This document shows positions 40,201-51,291 of a stretch of 64,000 nt of DNA, one piece after another. The stretch is taken from NCBI GenBank assembly GCA_023374025.1, contig SIJG01000159.1:173131-237130 (forward strand), in the 5' to 3' direction. Origin of the DNA: Heterodera schachtii. Lineage: Eukaryota > Nematoda > Chromadorea > Rhabditida > Heteroderidae. A program made the position numbers and the translations under genes. The notes below the pieces were generated by a model. The model saw nothing but the letters and a program-made list of their open reading frames with translations, made no database searches and had not been told where the DNA came from. Positions within the stretch are counted from its first letter, which is position 1, and the number at the start of each line of letters is the position of its first letter.

Positions 40201-43200
40201 GGTACGAAAACGGCGGTACGAAAACGTCCTGGCCCGATATGTAGGAACTAGGGCTGCCAATTTATGTAAATACATATTTTTTTCCTGGCTTCTCCACGTG
40301 ACTGGACAATCCGACAGTGGACAATCCGACAGTTGGACAATCCGACAGTGAGGACAATCCGACAGAAGTGGACAATCGGACAGTGGGCAATCCGACAGTA
40401 AATTTTAATTAAAAAAAATATTTTCTAGTCATCAGAATGTTTATTTCCTAAATATATCTCAATCAAATCAATTTTGTGTAAATGCCAAGCTTATGAGGCT
40501 TTTCACGAGAATTTGGTGTCATGACCCACTTGGTTAGCCGTCAAAAATAGTGTGTTTAAATGGGCCAATGTTTGGGCTTTTTTGGTAGCAGATTAGCAGG
40601 GGGTGGTGGGATTTGTGGATTGGGTTGGACTGCTTGGATTTGTGGAATGGGTTCATGAATTTCTCCTTCCTCTGAAGACGACGAACCCATTTGGACGAAA
40701 TGAATGAATAATTTGAATAGGTAAACGGAATGATCAAGACTTTTGGCAAATATTTTTATCAGCAAAATCACTCATTTCTCATCACTTTGGTTTTATGGGT
40801 CACTCCAAATTTACTTTTGCATATTTATTTATTTATTGTTGTATGGATCACTCAAAATTTATCTTTAATATTTTTTATTTATTGTACTTTTGTTACTAGC
40901 ATACCAAACTAACTTTATAATTTGATAACAAGTTTAAGCTAAATTGATTTTATTGAGATATTTTTAGGAAATATCCGTTCTGATGATTAGAAAAAATTTT
41001 TTAAAATTAAATTTACTGTCGGATTGTCTACTGTCCGATTGTCCACTTCTGTCGGATTGTCCTCACTGTCGGATTGTCCAACTGTCGGATTGTCCACTGT
41101 CGGATTGTCCACTGTCGGATTGTCCGGGAGCCCTTCTCCATGCTCTAAATAGCAGGAAAAACACTTCTTTTTTTTTGTGTTTGCGAATAAAACCCGGGAC
41201 TTTTATTTACATATTTTTACATATTTCGGGGTTTTTGTACATATTTACATATTTCGGGATTTTCATACATTTTGGTACATATTTTGGACTTTTTTCTTAT
41301 ATATTTTCATTTTTTACATATTTTGGGGATTTTTTAAGGAAATTTTTGGGAATACCAAAAAAAAAAATTCAAAATTTCGGCAAATTTTTTGTACATATTT
41401 TCATATTTTTTTTTTTACATATATTGAGAAATTTTGAAGTTTATAGTGAAAAAATATCCACGAAAAATACCAAAAAATAAATTTTTAAAATACTAAAAGA
41501 ACATTTTTTATGGCATTTTGTGCCTATTTCATACTTTACGAGAATTTTTTTCCAAAAAATAACGATTTAAAAATTTTTTATTTACATATTTGAGGTTTTT
41601 GTTACATATTTTGGGATTTTTCTTGCATATTTATGTACATATTTGGACCACTTTTTGTACATATTTTTGGCAGCCCTACTAGGAACATATAAATGATGAA
41701 GTTTGAATTTTCAAAATGTCAAAATTCTTTTTCTAAATTTATTTAATTAAGGCTTTGCTTATGAAATTGTCAATTATTATCAGGGGGCTAGATTTCGCTT
41801 AAACATTTTCCGAATTGTTCATGTTTTTCAAACAAAAAAAATATGCCAAAATTCGTCTTTTTTTACATTTGAAATATTTAAATTTTTTAAAATCAAAATG
41901 ACAAATTAAAAGCTCTATCTTGTTGAATTGACATCAGTTGAAAAAAGAATAAATTCGGCAAAATATCTAAATTAATATCTTTGTAATAAATAGTTTTTCT
42001 TCTAATTATCCTCGGAAATTAGTTTTAAGTATTTTAATACAAGTATTAAAACGAATTTTTTTTTTTGGCAGAATGCCCATTTCCGGCTTCAAAATGCATC
42101 ATTGGCGGGCCGACTTCACAATTATGCCATGGACAAATTGCCGGCACTCGGGCGCCAGGAATTATTGCCAATTTATGGCAGTATTTGTGCCCAAATTTTG
42201 GTTGCAAATTTTTTAATGAAATTCTATTTTTATAATTTTTCAGGTCCAGCCCACTTCCTTGGTTAGCCCCTTGGCCCAAGGATCTTTGGATATTTTTATG
42301 CCAGACAAAGGCATCATTTTTTAATTCAGAGAATTACAATAATTATTAAATGTTTAGAATAAAATAAAATTTATTCACCAATTCGTAGTTCAAAATAATT
42401 TTCAAATAAAATTTTGAAATATTAAAACATTTAGATAAATAAAAAAAATCACTGTTAGTAATTAATTCAAAAAATTATTTAAAAAAATATTCTGGCACTT
42501 TTCGGTTTTATAGCCCGGATTTGATTTTTTTTTTTTTTAATTAACATACGGCGCGCAGAATTTCAAAAATTTTCATTCGCATTTCTGAGAGTTTATCTGG
42601 AGCCACATTAAAAATCTTGGCGCAAGACCATCTGAGGAAATCTTAGCTGACTCTATGGCATTTATGCCTCCCAAATAATTAATTTTTGCGCTCAATTCTG
42701 CGCGCCATTTGTTGATTAAAAAAAATATATTTAAACCTGGCTATAATCGAAATGTGCCAATACTTAAAATATTTTCATTTTTTTGTTCCATTTTTTGCAA
42801 AATTTCAGGAAAAAATATTTTTTTCATTTTTTTAATTCCATTTTTTGCAAAATTTCACGAAAATTTTCTTTTTTCATTTTTTTAAATTCCATTTTTTGCA
42901 AAATTTCAGTAAAAATATTTTTTTAATTTTTTAATTCCATTTTTTGCAAAATTTCAGTAAAAAAATTTTTCATTTTTTTAATTCCATTTTTTGCAAAATC
43001 TCAGGAAAATTTTTTTTTCATTTTTTTAATTGCATTTTTTGCAAAATCTCAGGAAAATTTTTTTTTCATTTTTTAATTCCATTTTTTGCAAATTTTTCAG
43101 GAATTTTGCACCAACGACTTCGCTGCTCATTGCAAGGCGGGCTGTTGAAGTGTTGGAATTTGGAGGCAAATTCTTTGGACAGCTCAAATCTCAGCAGCAG

Positions 43201-46200
43201 GACGTCCAATTGGTCGCTGAACACTTTGAGTACCGGCGGCAAAGTGCCAATTTTAACGCTGTTAATTAATGAGGTGGTGCAAATTTTTGTATTTCTTTCT
43301 CCAAGAAATTATTTTCAAATTTCAATTTGCTTTTTTTCATTTAATTTTATCTAATTTATGTTAAATTGGGTTTTATTTATTTTTGATAAAATTACATACA
43401 TTAAAACATTTTCAAAAAGTCATATATTTTTAAATCATACAAATGCAAATTATATTTATTTTATTTATGCATATTTTTATAATTTCAAAATTTTTTTACA
43501 TAAATATATTTAATTATAATTAAAGATAATAAATAATAAACGAATTTTAATTTAAAGATTACATTTCATTTAAAGAATTTAAAATTAAAAAATGAAAATC
43601 ATAAAATATTTTTGGAAAATTTATTATTGAATTAAAAAATAAAGCTTTTATTTTTCATGTGTTTTCTCATAAATAAAATGAATAAATATTTAAAACTTAA
43701 TTAATTAATTAGTTTATTATTTAATTTTTTAAATTTAGTCCACTCGGCTTGAAAAGACTGCTTTTCCGACCGCTTTTCGGCTCATTGCCAGCATTATGCA
43801 TGAACAGCCAATTTTGGCAAATCTTTTGTGCATTTGTTCAACTCGTTCGGCACTGCTTGGCTGGCGCAACGCAATGCAACTACAACTGATGGATTGTTGT
43901 TCGTTAATTACAATAATAAATTTAAAAAATAATTTATTAAAAATGAGAAATTTAATTTTGCATTTCGTCAGAAAAATTGAAATTTCCATTATTTATATTT
44001 TTTGCATTTTTTAAACCAAATTTGGCGAAAAGCTAAAATTAAAATTGTAATACCATAAAATTGTTGTTCCTTAATAATTATTGTAAATAAAAATTTGGCA
44101 ATTTAAATCAATAATTTATTCAATTCTATAAACTATATAAATTAATTTGAATTGGGAACATATTAGTTCTCAAAACGGGCTGTGCACATTCACGGGTTAC
44201 GGACTTACAGGCTAAATAAACCGTACAACCCGAAATCCATAAAAATCTGTATCGATCAAAAAATACGGATTATGGGCGACTGACCGGTAAAAACCCGTAT
44301 ACGGGTCTGGCCTATATTCGATCTCTAATTATATGATCTTATTACTGTATTGGATTAATTACTGTATTTAGCGCTTTGGTCCGATTTTGCGCTTCGTTCC
44401 CGCAATCCGCACGGAGCTGCGCTTGGCCCATTAGCTGATGCTGCATCATCAACATTTCAACGGTTATAAATACTTGATTGGTTAATTAAAACTAATTATT
44501 TAATTAAGTCCAAATAGTAAATTGAAATGCTATCTTAAATTTAGGCGATTATAAAAAATTGTTTTAGCTTAATTGGCATTGAGACGGCAGAAGAAGACAA
44601 TGATGACGAATTATCAGGCAATTTTTAAAAATTAAAATTTTTATTTTCAAAAATATTATAAAAAATTCTTTATTATTATTTGAAAGCATGCAATAATTTG
44701 TTAAGTGTCCCCACAAATTGACAAAATGCCAAATGGAGAGAATGACAAAATGCAACCAAATTTAATCCGTGAAATGAGGCCTCGGATCAGCTCGTCAGCT
44801 TCAATGTTGATCAGAAATGGTAAACAATTACAATTGTAAAACCTGTAGGAAAATGCGCATTTACGGAAATGAAGTTACAATTGTAAAATTCTATCGGAAA
44901 AAAGCATTTTTCCGGAAATAAAGTTACAATTGTAAAATTCCGTCGGAAAATTGCGCATTTTCCGGAATGAGGTTACAATTGTAAAATTCTATTGGAAAAT
45001 ATACATTTTCCTGTTTACAAATGCAACTTTTCCGGAAATAAAGTTACAATTGTAAAATTCTACGGAAAATATGCATTTTCCGGAAATAAAGTTTACAAAT
45101 GCAACATTTTCTGAAAATGAAGATACAATTGTAAAATTCAATCGGAATGTGCATTTTCCGAAAGTGAAGTTACAATTGTAAAATTCTACGGAAAATATGC
45201 ATTTTCCGGAAATGAAGTTTACAAATGCAATATTTTCTGAAAATGAAGATACAATTGTAAAATTCTATCGGAAAATGCGCATTGTCCGGAATGAAGTTAC
45301 AATTGTAAAATTCTATCGGAAAATATGCATTTTCCGGAAATGAAGTTACAATTGTAAAATTCTATCGGAAAATATGCATTTTCAGGAAAAGAAAGTTTAC
45401 AAATGCAACATTTTCTGAAAATGAAGTTACAATTGTAAAATTCTATCGGAAATGAGCATTTTCCGAAAGTGAAGTTACAATTGTAAAACTCTACAATTGT
45501 AAAATTCTATCGGAAAATATGCATTTTCAGGAAAGTTTACAAATGCAACATTTCTGAAAATGAAGTTATAATTGAAAAATTCTATCGGAAATGTGCATTT
45601 TCCGGGAATGAAGTTACAATTGTAAAATTCTATTGGAAAATACGCATTTTCCGGAAATGAAGTTTCAATTGTAAAATTCTATCGTAAATGCGCATTTTCC
45701 GGAATGGAGTTACAATTGTAAAATTCTATCGGAAAATATGCATTTTTAGGAAATGAAGTTACAATTATAGAATTTTCGGAATTGAAGCTTAAAATTGTAA
45801 CATTTTCCGGAAATGAAGTTACAATTGTAAAATTCTATTGGAAAATACACATTTACCGGTTGGAAATATAATGCAATTAAAAATAATAATTTATTAATGC
45901 AATTATTAAGGCGGAATGAAATTGAGAGGCAAGGAATTGGACGACTTTGAGCCAAAAAATGCCATTTGCCATCAGAAAACCGTTTCGCGCACAACACTTT
46001 TGGAAACATCCGGACAAATGACAATGAATGTAAAATAATAATGGGCATTCATTTTTTTTGATTTTTAAGTGCCATGGAAAAATAATTTTTTAAAGTTTAA
46101 ATTTTTTAATTTTTTCAAAGATTTGCTTCTTAGTTTAAATGGAAAATCATATGCTGTAGAATTAAATTTTTAAAAGGCTAAATGCCACATTTTCCAAGGC

Positions 46201-47773
46201 TGGCAACGGCACTTTGGCTGACTGTCAATCGTCAGCACCTGCGACACCGGCACTTTCAATCATTCGTCGCAAAACCATTCAGTCGCAGTCGATGGACGAG
46301 GGAAACAATAGTAAATTCCAAATATTTAGAAAATATTAATTTAAAATTATTAAAATAATTTTATATTTTTTCAAATTTATAAAATTTCTCATAATTACAT
46401 TATAAATTTTAAAAACAAAATTATTTTATTTAAACTTTTTTTTACTTTATTTTTTCTTAGGTTTTAAATTCGTTTATTTCTTTTAAATAATATATTTTTG
46501 GTTATTTTTTAATTATAAATTTATTTTTGCTATTTTAAAACAATAAAAAATAATTTTTTTAGACCATTCTCCGTCAATTTTGCGCCGATTTTCGCAACGT
46601 CCTAAACATAATATTTCGTGGTCACTTCGTGAAGGAATTTGCCCGGCCGACTTGGAAAATGCAGCGACTGATTTTCATATGGTAAATTATTATTTTTATT
46701 AAATAATTATTAATTAATTAATTTAATTTTAAAGCATACTTCGGTGAATTTGAGCGGCGAACCTTCATTTTCTTCTCCGCCAATAATTGAGGAAGAACGG
46801 GAAGAAAGTGAAAAAATTGACAAAAATAAAGTAACAATTAAAATTAATTAATTAAAATTATTTTATTTACCATATATTTTTTTAATTTTATGTTTAAATT
46901 ATAATATCTATTACTTTTTTAAATAATTAAATTTAAGAATTTAATTCACAATAATTTTATTTCGTTTAGCTTGAAAAAACAGATGAGAATGGAAAAGAAC
47001 AGCCAAATTATGTCATTTCTCTTCAAATAAGCTCGGATACCAATGGACTAGATGATAAAAGTAAAAATATAATAAATAAATATTTCTGAAATTTTTAAAA
47101 TTATTTAGCATTAAATTCATCCCATGAAAATTCACCAAACGGCGGCACAACGCCAATAAAGGAAATGAATGGCAATGCAAATTCAAATAATACAACAACG
47201 ACTACAGCAGCATCAGCAGAAAATGACCAATTCATTCATAGAATTAAAGTGAATGTAATTCTCAAATAATAAAATATCGAAATTTTTTTGATAGAAAATA
47301 AATATTATAAAATAATTTAGTTCAATATTGATAAATATAAAAAATAAAGTTAAAGTATTATTTGAATATTTTTTTTGTAATAAAAATAATTATTAAAATT
47401 CTATTATTTTATAAAAATAAAAATTTGTTTATTAATTTATATTCACTTGGAATAAAAAATCAATTGTATTATTAAGGACCATTTTAATATAAATTTTTAA
47501 GTTTGATTTTATTTGGATACAATTTTTTAGTAATGAGAATTTAAATGTGTAAAAAAAATTATTCAAAAATTATTTATTACATTTATATCCCCTAGGAATG
47601 AATATTATATATTTTTTAATATTTTTTTTGTTTCAATTAAGGGATCTGTGTCAATTTGCAATGCTTCTTCAAATGTTGCCACTGAAAAAAATAAAAATGG
47701 CTGCCGCCCATTTAATGTCACTGATTTGCCACAAACGGCGCCGGCACGGTGGGCGAGGTGGCAAAGAATTTAA
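31283..47773 (+). CDS. Rhotekin-like protein (anillin-homology region plus PH domain), 24 exons
   Basis: Exons: 31283-31364, 31917-32169, 37108-37198, 37248-37335, 37668-37752, 37799-37868, 37929-38032, 38282-38321, 38390-38484, 38539-38638, 42072-42200, 42244-42310, 43101-43273, 43739-43898, 44372-44462, 44568-44617, 44706-44819, 45911-46029, 46199-46310, 46563-46681, 46735-46830, 46970-47060, 47109-47254, 47642-47773; all in phase, 868 residues. The N-terminus is low-complexity (Gly, Arg-Ser, poly-Gln). VVVIRKISVPLAWPVEEYF, DFVIELTVYC, FSRSLGRSLG and ELLPIYGSICAQILVQPTS follow rhotekin's central region. A PH domain follows (LHQRLRCSLQGGLLKCW to SALLGWRNAMQLQL), then a Ser/Thr/acidic tail. 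Rhotekins are Rho-GTP effectors and septin partners. I do not see the N-terminal HR1 Rho-binding helix, so it is absent or in a missed exon. Introns after 42310 and 44617 use GC donors. Joining the first two exons across the 4.9-kb intron, and exons 8-9, is the least certain part. Confidence 0.8.
33278..33552. repeat. About 135-bp tandem duplication in rhotekin-like intron 2
   Basis: Two copies share TTTTGTCTGTCCAAAA(T/G)CATT, TTAATTAAGGCATAATTAAT and TAATAAATCG(G)CTTTTTTT. Confidence 0.85.
34270..34755. repeat. About 220-bp tandem duplication in rhotekin-like intron 2
   Basis: Two copies share TTTTTGGCAAC(A/G)AAAAATT, TTCTGATTTAACTAAT and CCGATTTAAAATTGTGTG, ending TTTGGCCCAATTTTNACACGCATT. 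Confidence 0.8.
35040..35560. repeat. About 94-bp tandem repeat
   Basis: GCTCTATAGCTAATCCCATC recurs at 35316, 35411 and 35504 with CCCGTACAAAATTGGCCC and GCGCTGAAATCTAATCTCG between. More diverged units extend back to about 35040. It lies in the 4.9-kb intron 2. Confidence 0.85.
36609..36631. repeat. Poly(C) run
   Basis: About 22 consecutive C, intronic, with CCCTCCCACGCCC following. G-rich on the complementary strand. Confidence 0.9.
38042..38250. mobile_element. Small hAT-like MITE, GGGGAGGGG type
   Basis: Begins TAGAGCCCCCGGGGGGC and ends GGTGGGCTCTA. The interior iterates GGGCTCTATTT and AGGGGAGGGG in both orientations. Termini match the TAGAG...CTCTA pattern of the other elements, but no clear TSD is left. 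It almost fills the intron between exons 7 and 8 of the rhotekin-like gene. Confidence 0.6.
39261..39539 (-). CDS. 92-codon ORF inside the foldback/MULE-like element
   Basis: Starts MNQQQVIKTK, is Asn/Gln-rich in the middle (DINNNIAPQNDHNY) and ends with the hydrophobic SRILLFLLKL. It starts with ATG and is unspliced. No transposase motif is visible. It is either a remnant of an accessory protein or an open frame by chance. Confidence 0.3.
   Translation of the reverse strand: MNQQQVIKTKLNNDKLVHDGAQKKKYRDADGRILRLVQRYNDINNNIAPQNDHNYANANVNPENLNNFLAGIFRNYEMRPILSRILLFLLKL
39634..40227. repeat. 31-bp minisatellite of CGTACGAAAACGG units
   Basis: About 19 units of CGTACGAAAACGGCGGTACG plus AAAATGTCCCC, with variants AAAACGTCCCC and AATTGTCCCC and shortened units near the right end. 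Units lack stop codons, giving long ORFs on both strands. It forms the right terminus of the element at 38684-40236. Confidence 0.95.
40297..41132. mobile_element. Foldback element with iterated GGACAATCCGACAGT termini
   Basis: An 8-bp TSD CTTCTCCA (40289-40296 and 41133-41140) marks exact ends inside the ATATGTA element. The left arm (40303-40400) has six GGACAATCCGACAGT-like units and the right arm (41016-41126) seven or eight inverted ones. About 600 bp of unique DNA lies between, with a small minus-strand ORF. Confidence 0.9.
40556..40771 (-). CDS. 71-codon ORF inside the GGACAATCCGACAGT foldback element
   Basis: Starts MILLIKIFAK and continues into a Ser/Glu-rich then Pro-rich segment (MGSSSSEEGEIHEPIPQ, IPPPPANLLP). 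A second frame is open over the same bases. Composition is protein-like but I recognise no family. Low confidence that it is expressed. Confidence 0.3.
   Translation of the reverse strand: MILLIKIFAKSLDHSVYLFKLFIHFVQMGSSSSEEGEIHEPIPQIQAVQPNPQIPPPPANLLPKKPKHWPI
42494..42758. mobile_element. MITE with GGCACTTTTCGG termini, copy 1
   Basis: Outer inverted repeat GGCACTTTTCGGTTTTATAG against CTATAATCGAAATGTGCC. An inner perfect inverted repeat GGCGCGCAGAATT / AATTCTGCGCGCC lies at about 42550 and 42698. The interior shares TGGCATTTATGCCTCC with the related copy at 61679-61903. No clean TSD. Confidence 0.7.
42770..43090. repeat. About 50-bp tandem repeat of a splice-acceptor-like sequence
   Basis: TTCCATTTTTTGCAAAATTTCAG followed by (G/T)AAAA and a T-rich run recurs about six times directly before the real acceptor of the PH-domain exon (TTTTTCAG at 43093-43100). 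Each unit looks like a usable nematode 3' splice site. Confidence 0.85.
44170..44330. repeat. Iterated ACCCGTA/TACGGGT segment
   Basis: ACGGGTTACGG, CCGTACAACCCG, ACCCGTATACGGGT and related palindromes occur, ending GATCTCTAATTA, possibly a decayed TIR element. It is intronic, just before rhotekin-like exon 15. Confidence 0.45.
44815..45860. repeat. About 49-bp minisatellite in a rhotekin-like intron
   Basis: About 20 imperfect units contain GAAGTTACAATTGTAAAATT then TCTATCGGAAAATATGCATT and TTCCGGAAAT. A subset has GTTTACAAATGCAACATTTT inserts. It fills the intron between exons 17 and 18. Confidence 0.95.
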
Positions 47774-48572
47774 ATTTTGCACAAAATTAAATTTAAATAG
47801 GGCTCATGTTGGGCGTGCCGAAACTTGGCATTTTGCCCGAATTGGCGAGGCATGCACAAGGCTTTGAAAAAAATGGAATGGAGCTGTGAAAATTTGATCA
47901 TTACTATTTAATCAGGAATTTTTATATAAAACAATCATTTTATCATTCACATTTATATTTTTATTAAAAATTTATTGCATATAAAAATTAGTATAAAAAT
48001 TGAAAAAATTACCAAATTTTGGTGACAAAAATTTGAGCAAAAAAAAAAACATAAGGCAGAAAAGGCTTAAAAAATGCTAATTTCTTTTAACATAAAATTG
48101 TTCTTTTTACCCATGAAAATTGCCTCTTCTTCGAATTTTTTAAAATAAATTTTTTTGATCGCTTATTTTCCAATAAAATAATTAAATATTTACCCAAATG
48201 TTGGTACTATTTATCAATTAAGTGTATGAACAAAATTTAATTTTCATCAATTAATTTATTAAATTGCGCGCCATTCTTTCCCCCATTTTTTGGAAAGCAA
48301 AACATATGAGCGCATGAAAAAGGCTATAAATGAAAAAAAAAAATTAAAATCCAAATTCTTTAATATACATATACATTGAAAAAATTTTTTAAAGGAATTA
48401 ATAATTAAAAATGTATTTAACTATTATTATTGTTATTAAGCCATTTTACAAAAATTGAAAACAACACATAGAAAATAAATTATTAAAAAATAAACCAATG
48501 AATTCTATAATGAAAAAGAGTTCAAAATGAATTTTCATGAGAAAAACAATTATTTGATCTGACATAATCTAA
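47774..48572. other. Spacer between convergent genes
   Basis: AT-rich DNA with 3' ends of the rhotekin-like gene (left) and receptor gene A (right). No other feature seen. Confidence 0.6.
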
Positions 48573-50272
48573 TTATGTTTTCGGTTTGACTTTGATTGTA
48601 AAAATGGGTTGAACAGCTAAAAAAGCAATTAAATTAAAAAGTATTAAATATTATTTTACAAATTAAAGAAATTTAAATATATTTTTACCATTCTTTTTAA
48701 AGAAACGATCTTTAATTGCACGTAATTCTTTTTTAAACAATTGACGGTATTCAGTACTTAAAAAATAATTTAAAAGGGAAAAAATAATTTTTTTAAACAA
48801 AAAATAAATTTTTTTAAATAAATTAAATTATAAAATAAATTGTATTAAAAAAAAAAAATTAATTAGGACCTGTTTAAAAGAAGAACAATAGCATTTGATC
48901 CAGCAACAACATTTAAAAGAATGGAAAGAAAAAAAGAAAATTGCCAAGCTTGGATTGGATACCTTTGAGGGGGTTTTATTTTGAAAAACCAAACAAAAAA
49001 ACTCACAAATACATTTGGACAATGGTTCCAATAAGCTGACTCATGATCAAAGTGCCCAAATAGCCGCCAATGTTTATGGACAAAATGATTACCAAAGAAC
49101 GTAAAAGTCGAGTATTTGTTTGTTGGGTTACTGTAATAAAAATATTTTAATTTAAATTTGGCATTTTAAGGTAAAATGCCAACAAAATTTGCCGCTTTTT
49201 TTATGGCGAACAATCAAAAAAATGGTCACATAACAGCAAATGCAAGCAAATGAAATACTGTAAACTCCACCGATGAAAAATTGATAAATATCCGCTTGAA
49301 AAGCATCGGATAATAAACCGTTGGTCGGCCTAAAAAAAAGAAGGCAAATTAGCTAATTAAATTTAAAATGTTAATTAATGCATTTTAAATTACATTCCCG
49401 CATTTTCGAATGCATAAGCGAGCACATGATACTGTATAAAAGTACCATAAATTATACAAATGAGCAGATGGCCCAGCAAATACGGTAATTTATACTTTGC
49501 ACAAATGGAGAAATGTCTAAATTATAAAAGCTATCATTTAAAAATAATTATATAAAATTTAAAAAAAATGAAAAAAAGTAATTAATAAATTTTCGTAAAA
49601 AATATTAAATTATATTTAAATTTTTTCTCACTTAAAAGGCATTAATACAGCAAAGAGACGGTCAACCGCAGCACAAAACATCGCCATTAAGCCGCAATTT
49701 AAAGCAAAAACTGAAGGCTAAAATTTAGAAGTTTTAAATTAAATTTTGAAAAATTTAAATTTCTATTTAAAATTTACCGCTATAATTAAGTCAGCAGTGA
49801 GCAAACTGACAAAATTTATGCCCGAAATGACAACAATCAGGAAAAAAGTGTGCCCAATTTGGTGGACCAATTCACAAAAACAAATCAGTGCCATCAGAAA
49901 ATTGGCGGAGCCGCGGAGAGAACTGAAAATTGGAAATTAAATTTAAATTCAAAATGCCATGGCATTTGCCTGGATTTGGCAGTGACCACCAAAACTGTGC
50001 CGTTCAACATAATGCCAACAATCACAACCAAATACAGCGCAACTGCCGGCACAATTAAATCGGCCGATGGACCGGCGAAACGGTAGGCCAAATAAAGCTT
50101 AATTAAATTTTTTTTATTTTTTCGAATACCTATTCATTAATCTTCATATTGTTTAGTGAAAAAATATTCCATGGTTAAATTATAATTCATTTAATATTTG
50201 GTTAATATTTTCATTATTATTTTTTAATATTTATTTTACCGCATTGTCTGAGCTGGTGTTAATTGAGGACAT
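48573..50272 (-). CDS. Serpentine (7TM) chemoreceptor gene A, Srsx-like
   Basis: Ten exons can be followed in phase from MSSINTSSDNA (50272-50240), exon 2 (50097-49970, LYLAYRFAGPSADL and TM1) and on to the stop at 48573. The product is about 326 residues with seven TM helices, SLRGSANFLMALIC entering TM2, AAVDRLFAVLMPF after TM3 (a DRY-like position), and STEYRQLFKKEL after TM7, the last typical of nematode Srsx receptors. It presumably senses environmental or internal chemicals through G proteins. Exon 2 ends in a GC donor (AG|GC at 49970/49969), as in paralogues B and C. Exon 6 also ends in GC (49193/49192), where B and D have GT. The C-terminal exon is shorter than in B (stop after IKVKPKT). 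Class assignment is from motif memory. Confidence 0.8.
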
Positions 50273-50633
50273 TTTATGATCAAATTTTGTGGCAAATGGT
50301 TAAATTTAAAATTGTTTAAACTGAAGATAATTATTCCTTTTATTACATTTTTGTCCAATTTTTCGATACTTAAATTTGCCATTATGAATTTTCGTATAAA
50401 AAATCCCACATTTAATGGGCGATATAATTTTCTCATCAAATTCAAATTTTCATTTATCTATTTAAAAAAAATTCTCATGTACCTAACTAACATCAAGACC
50501 ATATTAAAAGCATAAATCTCCTAATGTTAAATTTTAAAATATTTTAAATTCACTCAAAAAAATAATTAATAAATTTATTTCTTTTCCTGGTCATCTGAGG
50601 TAATGCTAAAATATTTATGAAATATGTAATATT
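50273..50633. promoter_or_regulatory. Upstream region of receptor gene A
   Basis: AT-rich, no defined motif. It is bounded by a hAT-like insertion at 50634 that lies only about 360 bases from the start codon. Confidence 0.4.
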
Positions 50634-51283
50634 TAGGGCTGCTAATTTTATGTAAGAAAATTTGCGAATTATGTAAATAAAATATGTATAAAAAATGCTA
50701 AAATATGTATGAAATATGTACAAAAACCCCCAAATATGTACTAAAATATGTAAATAAAATTTTTTAAATGCTAATTTTTTGGATAAAAATTCTTCGTAAA
50801 AAGTGAAACAGGCACAAAATGCCATAAAAATGACCAAAATAGGCTTAGAATGACATTTTAGTACTTTAAATTAATTTTGGTATCTCTTTTTTTTGAAAAA
50901 AATTTTGATTTTTTAGGGATACATTTTCAAAAAAAAACTTTGATTTTTTCACAAAAATTTCTATAAATTCACAAAATATGAAAAAAAATGAAAATATGTA
51001 AGAAAAAATTGCAAAATTTTGGATTTTTTGGGGCATCTAAAAAATTTTTCTTAAAAAATCCTCAAAAATTGCAAAATATGTACAAAAAATGCGAAAAAGT
51101 CCAAAATATGTATAAAAATATGTACATATGTAATATGTAGAAAAACCCCGAAATATGTAAAAATATGTAAATAAAAGTCCCAACTTTTGTTCGCAAACAG
51201 AAAAAAGAAAGTGTTTTTCCTACTATTCAAAGCATGGAGAATCCAGGAAAAAAATATGTATTTACATAAAATTAGCAGCCCTA
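50634..51283. mobile_element. hAT-like element, ATATGTA family, copy 2
   Basis: Begins TAGGGCTGCTAATTTTATG and ends CATAAAATTAGCAGCCCTA, with a perfect 8-bp TSD GTAATATT (50626-50633 and 51284-51291). The interior is iterated AAATATGTA. Its right part, in complement, matches the left part of copy 1 and shows the site before the nested insertion (TTCTCCATGC). Confidence 0.9.
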
Positions 51284-51291
51284 GTAATATT

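Larger units (their letters stand above)
38684..40236. mobile_element. Foldback/MULE-like element with one expanded terminus
   Basis: A 9-bp TSD ATATGTAGG flanks the element (38675-38683 and 40237-40245). The left end CGGTCAGGGTCGTTTCC leads into a single inverted unit (CCGTACCGCCGTTTTCGTACG, 38700-38735). The right end (CCTGGCCCG) is preceded by about 19 direct copies of the complementary unit (39634-40227). A 9-bp TSD and long iterated termini fit Mutator-like or foldback elements. An internal minus-strand ORF is at 39261-39539. It lies in the 3.4-kb intron between rhotekin-like exons 10 and 11. Confidence 0.8.
40249..41678. mobile_element. hAT-like element, ATATGTA family, copy 1 (carries a nested element)
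   Basis: Begins TAGGGCTGCCAATTTATG and ends TTGGCAGCCCTA, flanked by GTAGGAAC (40241-40248) and CTAGGAAC (41679-41686), a TSD with one mismatch. Long stretches are iterated ACATATTT. Copy 2 at 50634-51283 is in the opposite orientation and lacks the nested insertion at 40297-41132. Confidence 0.85.

Noticed and set aside
39634..40227. CRISPR-like array
   Set aside because: Direct repeats have no unique spacers, and the genome is eukaryotic. It is a minisatellite.
39601..40351. Long overlapping ORFs (up to 248 codons) on both strands
   Set aside because: They arise because the 31-bp minisatellite unit has no stop codon in most frames. The repeated peptides have no other support.
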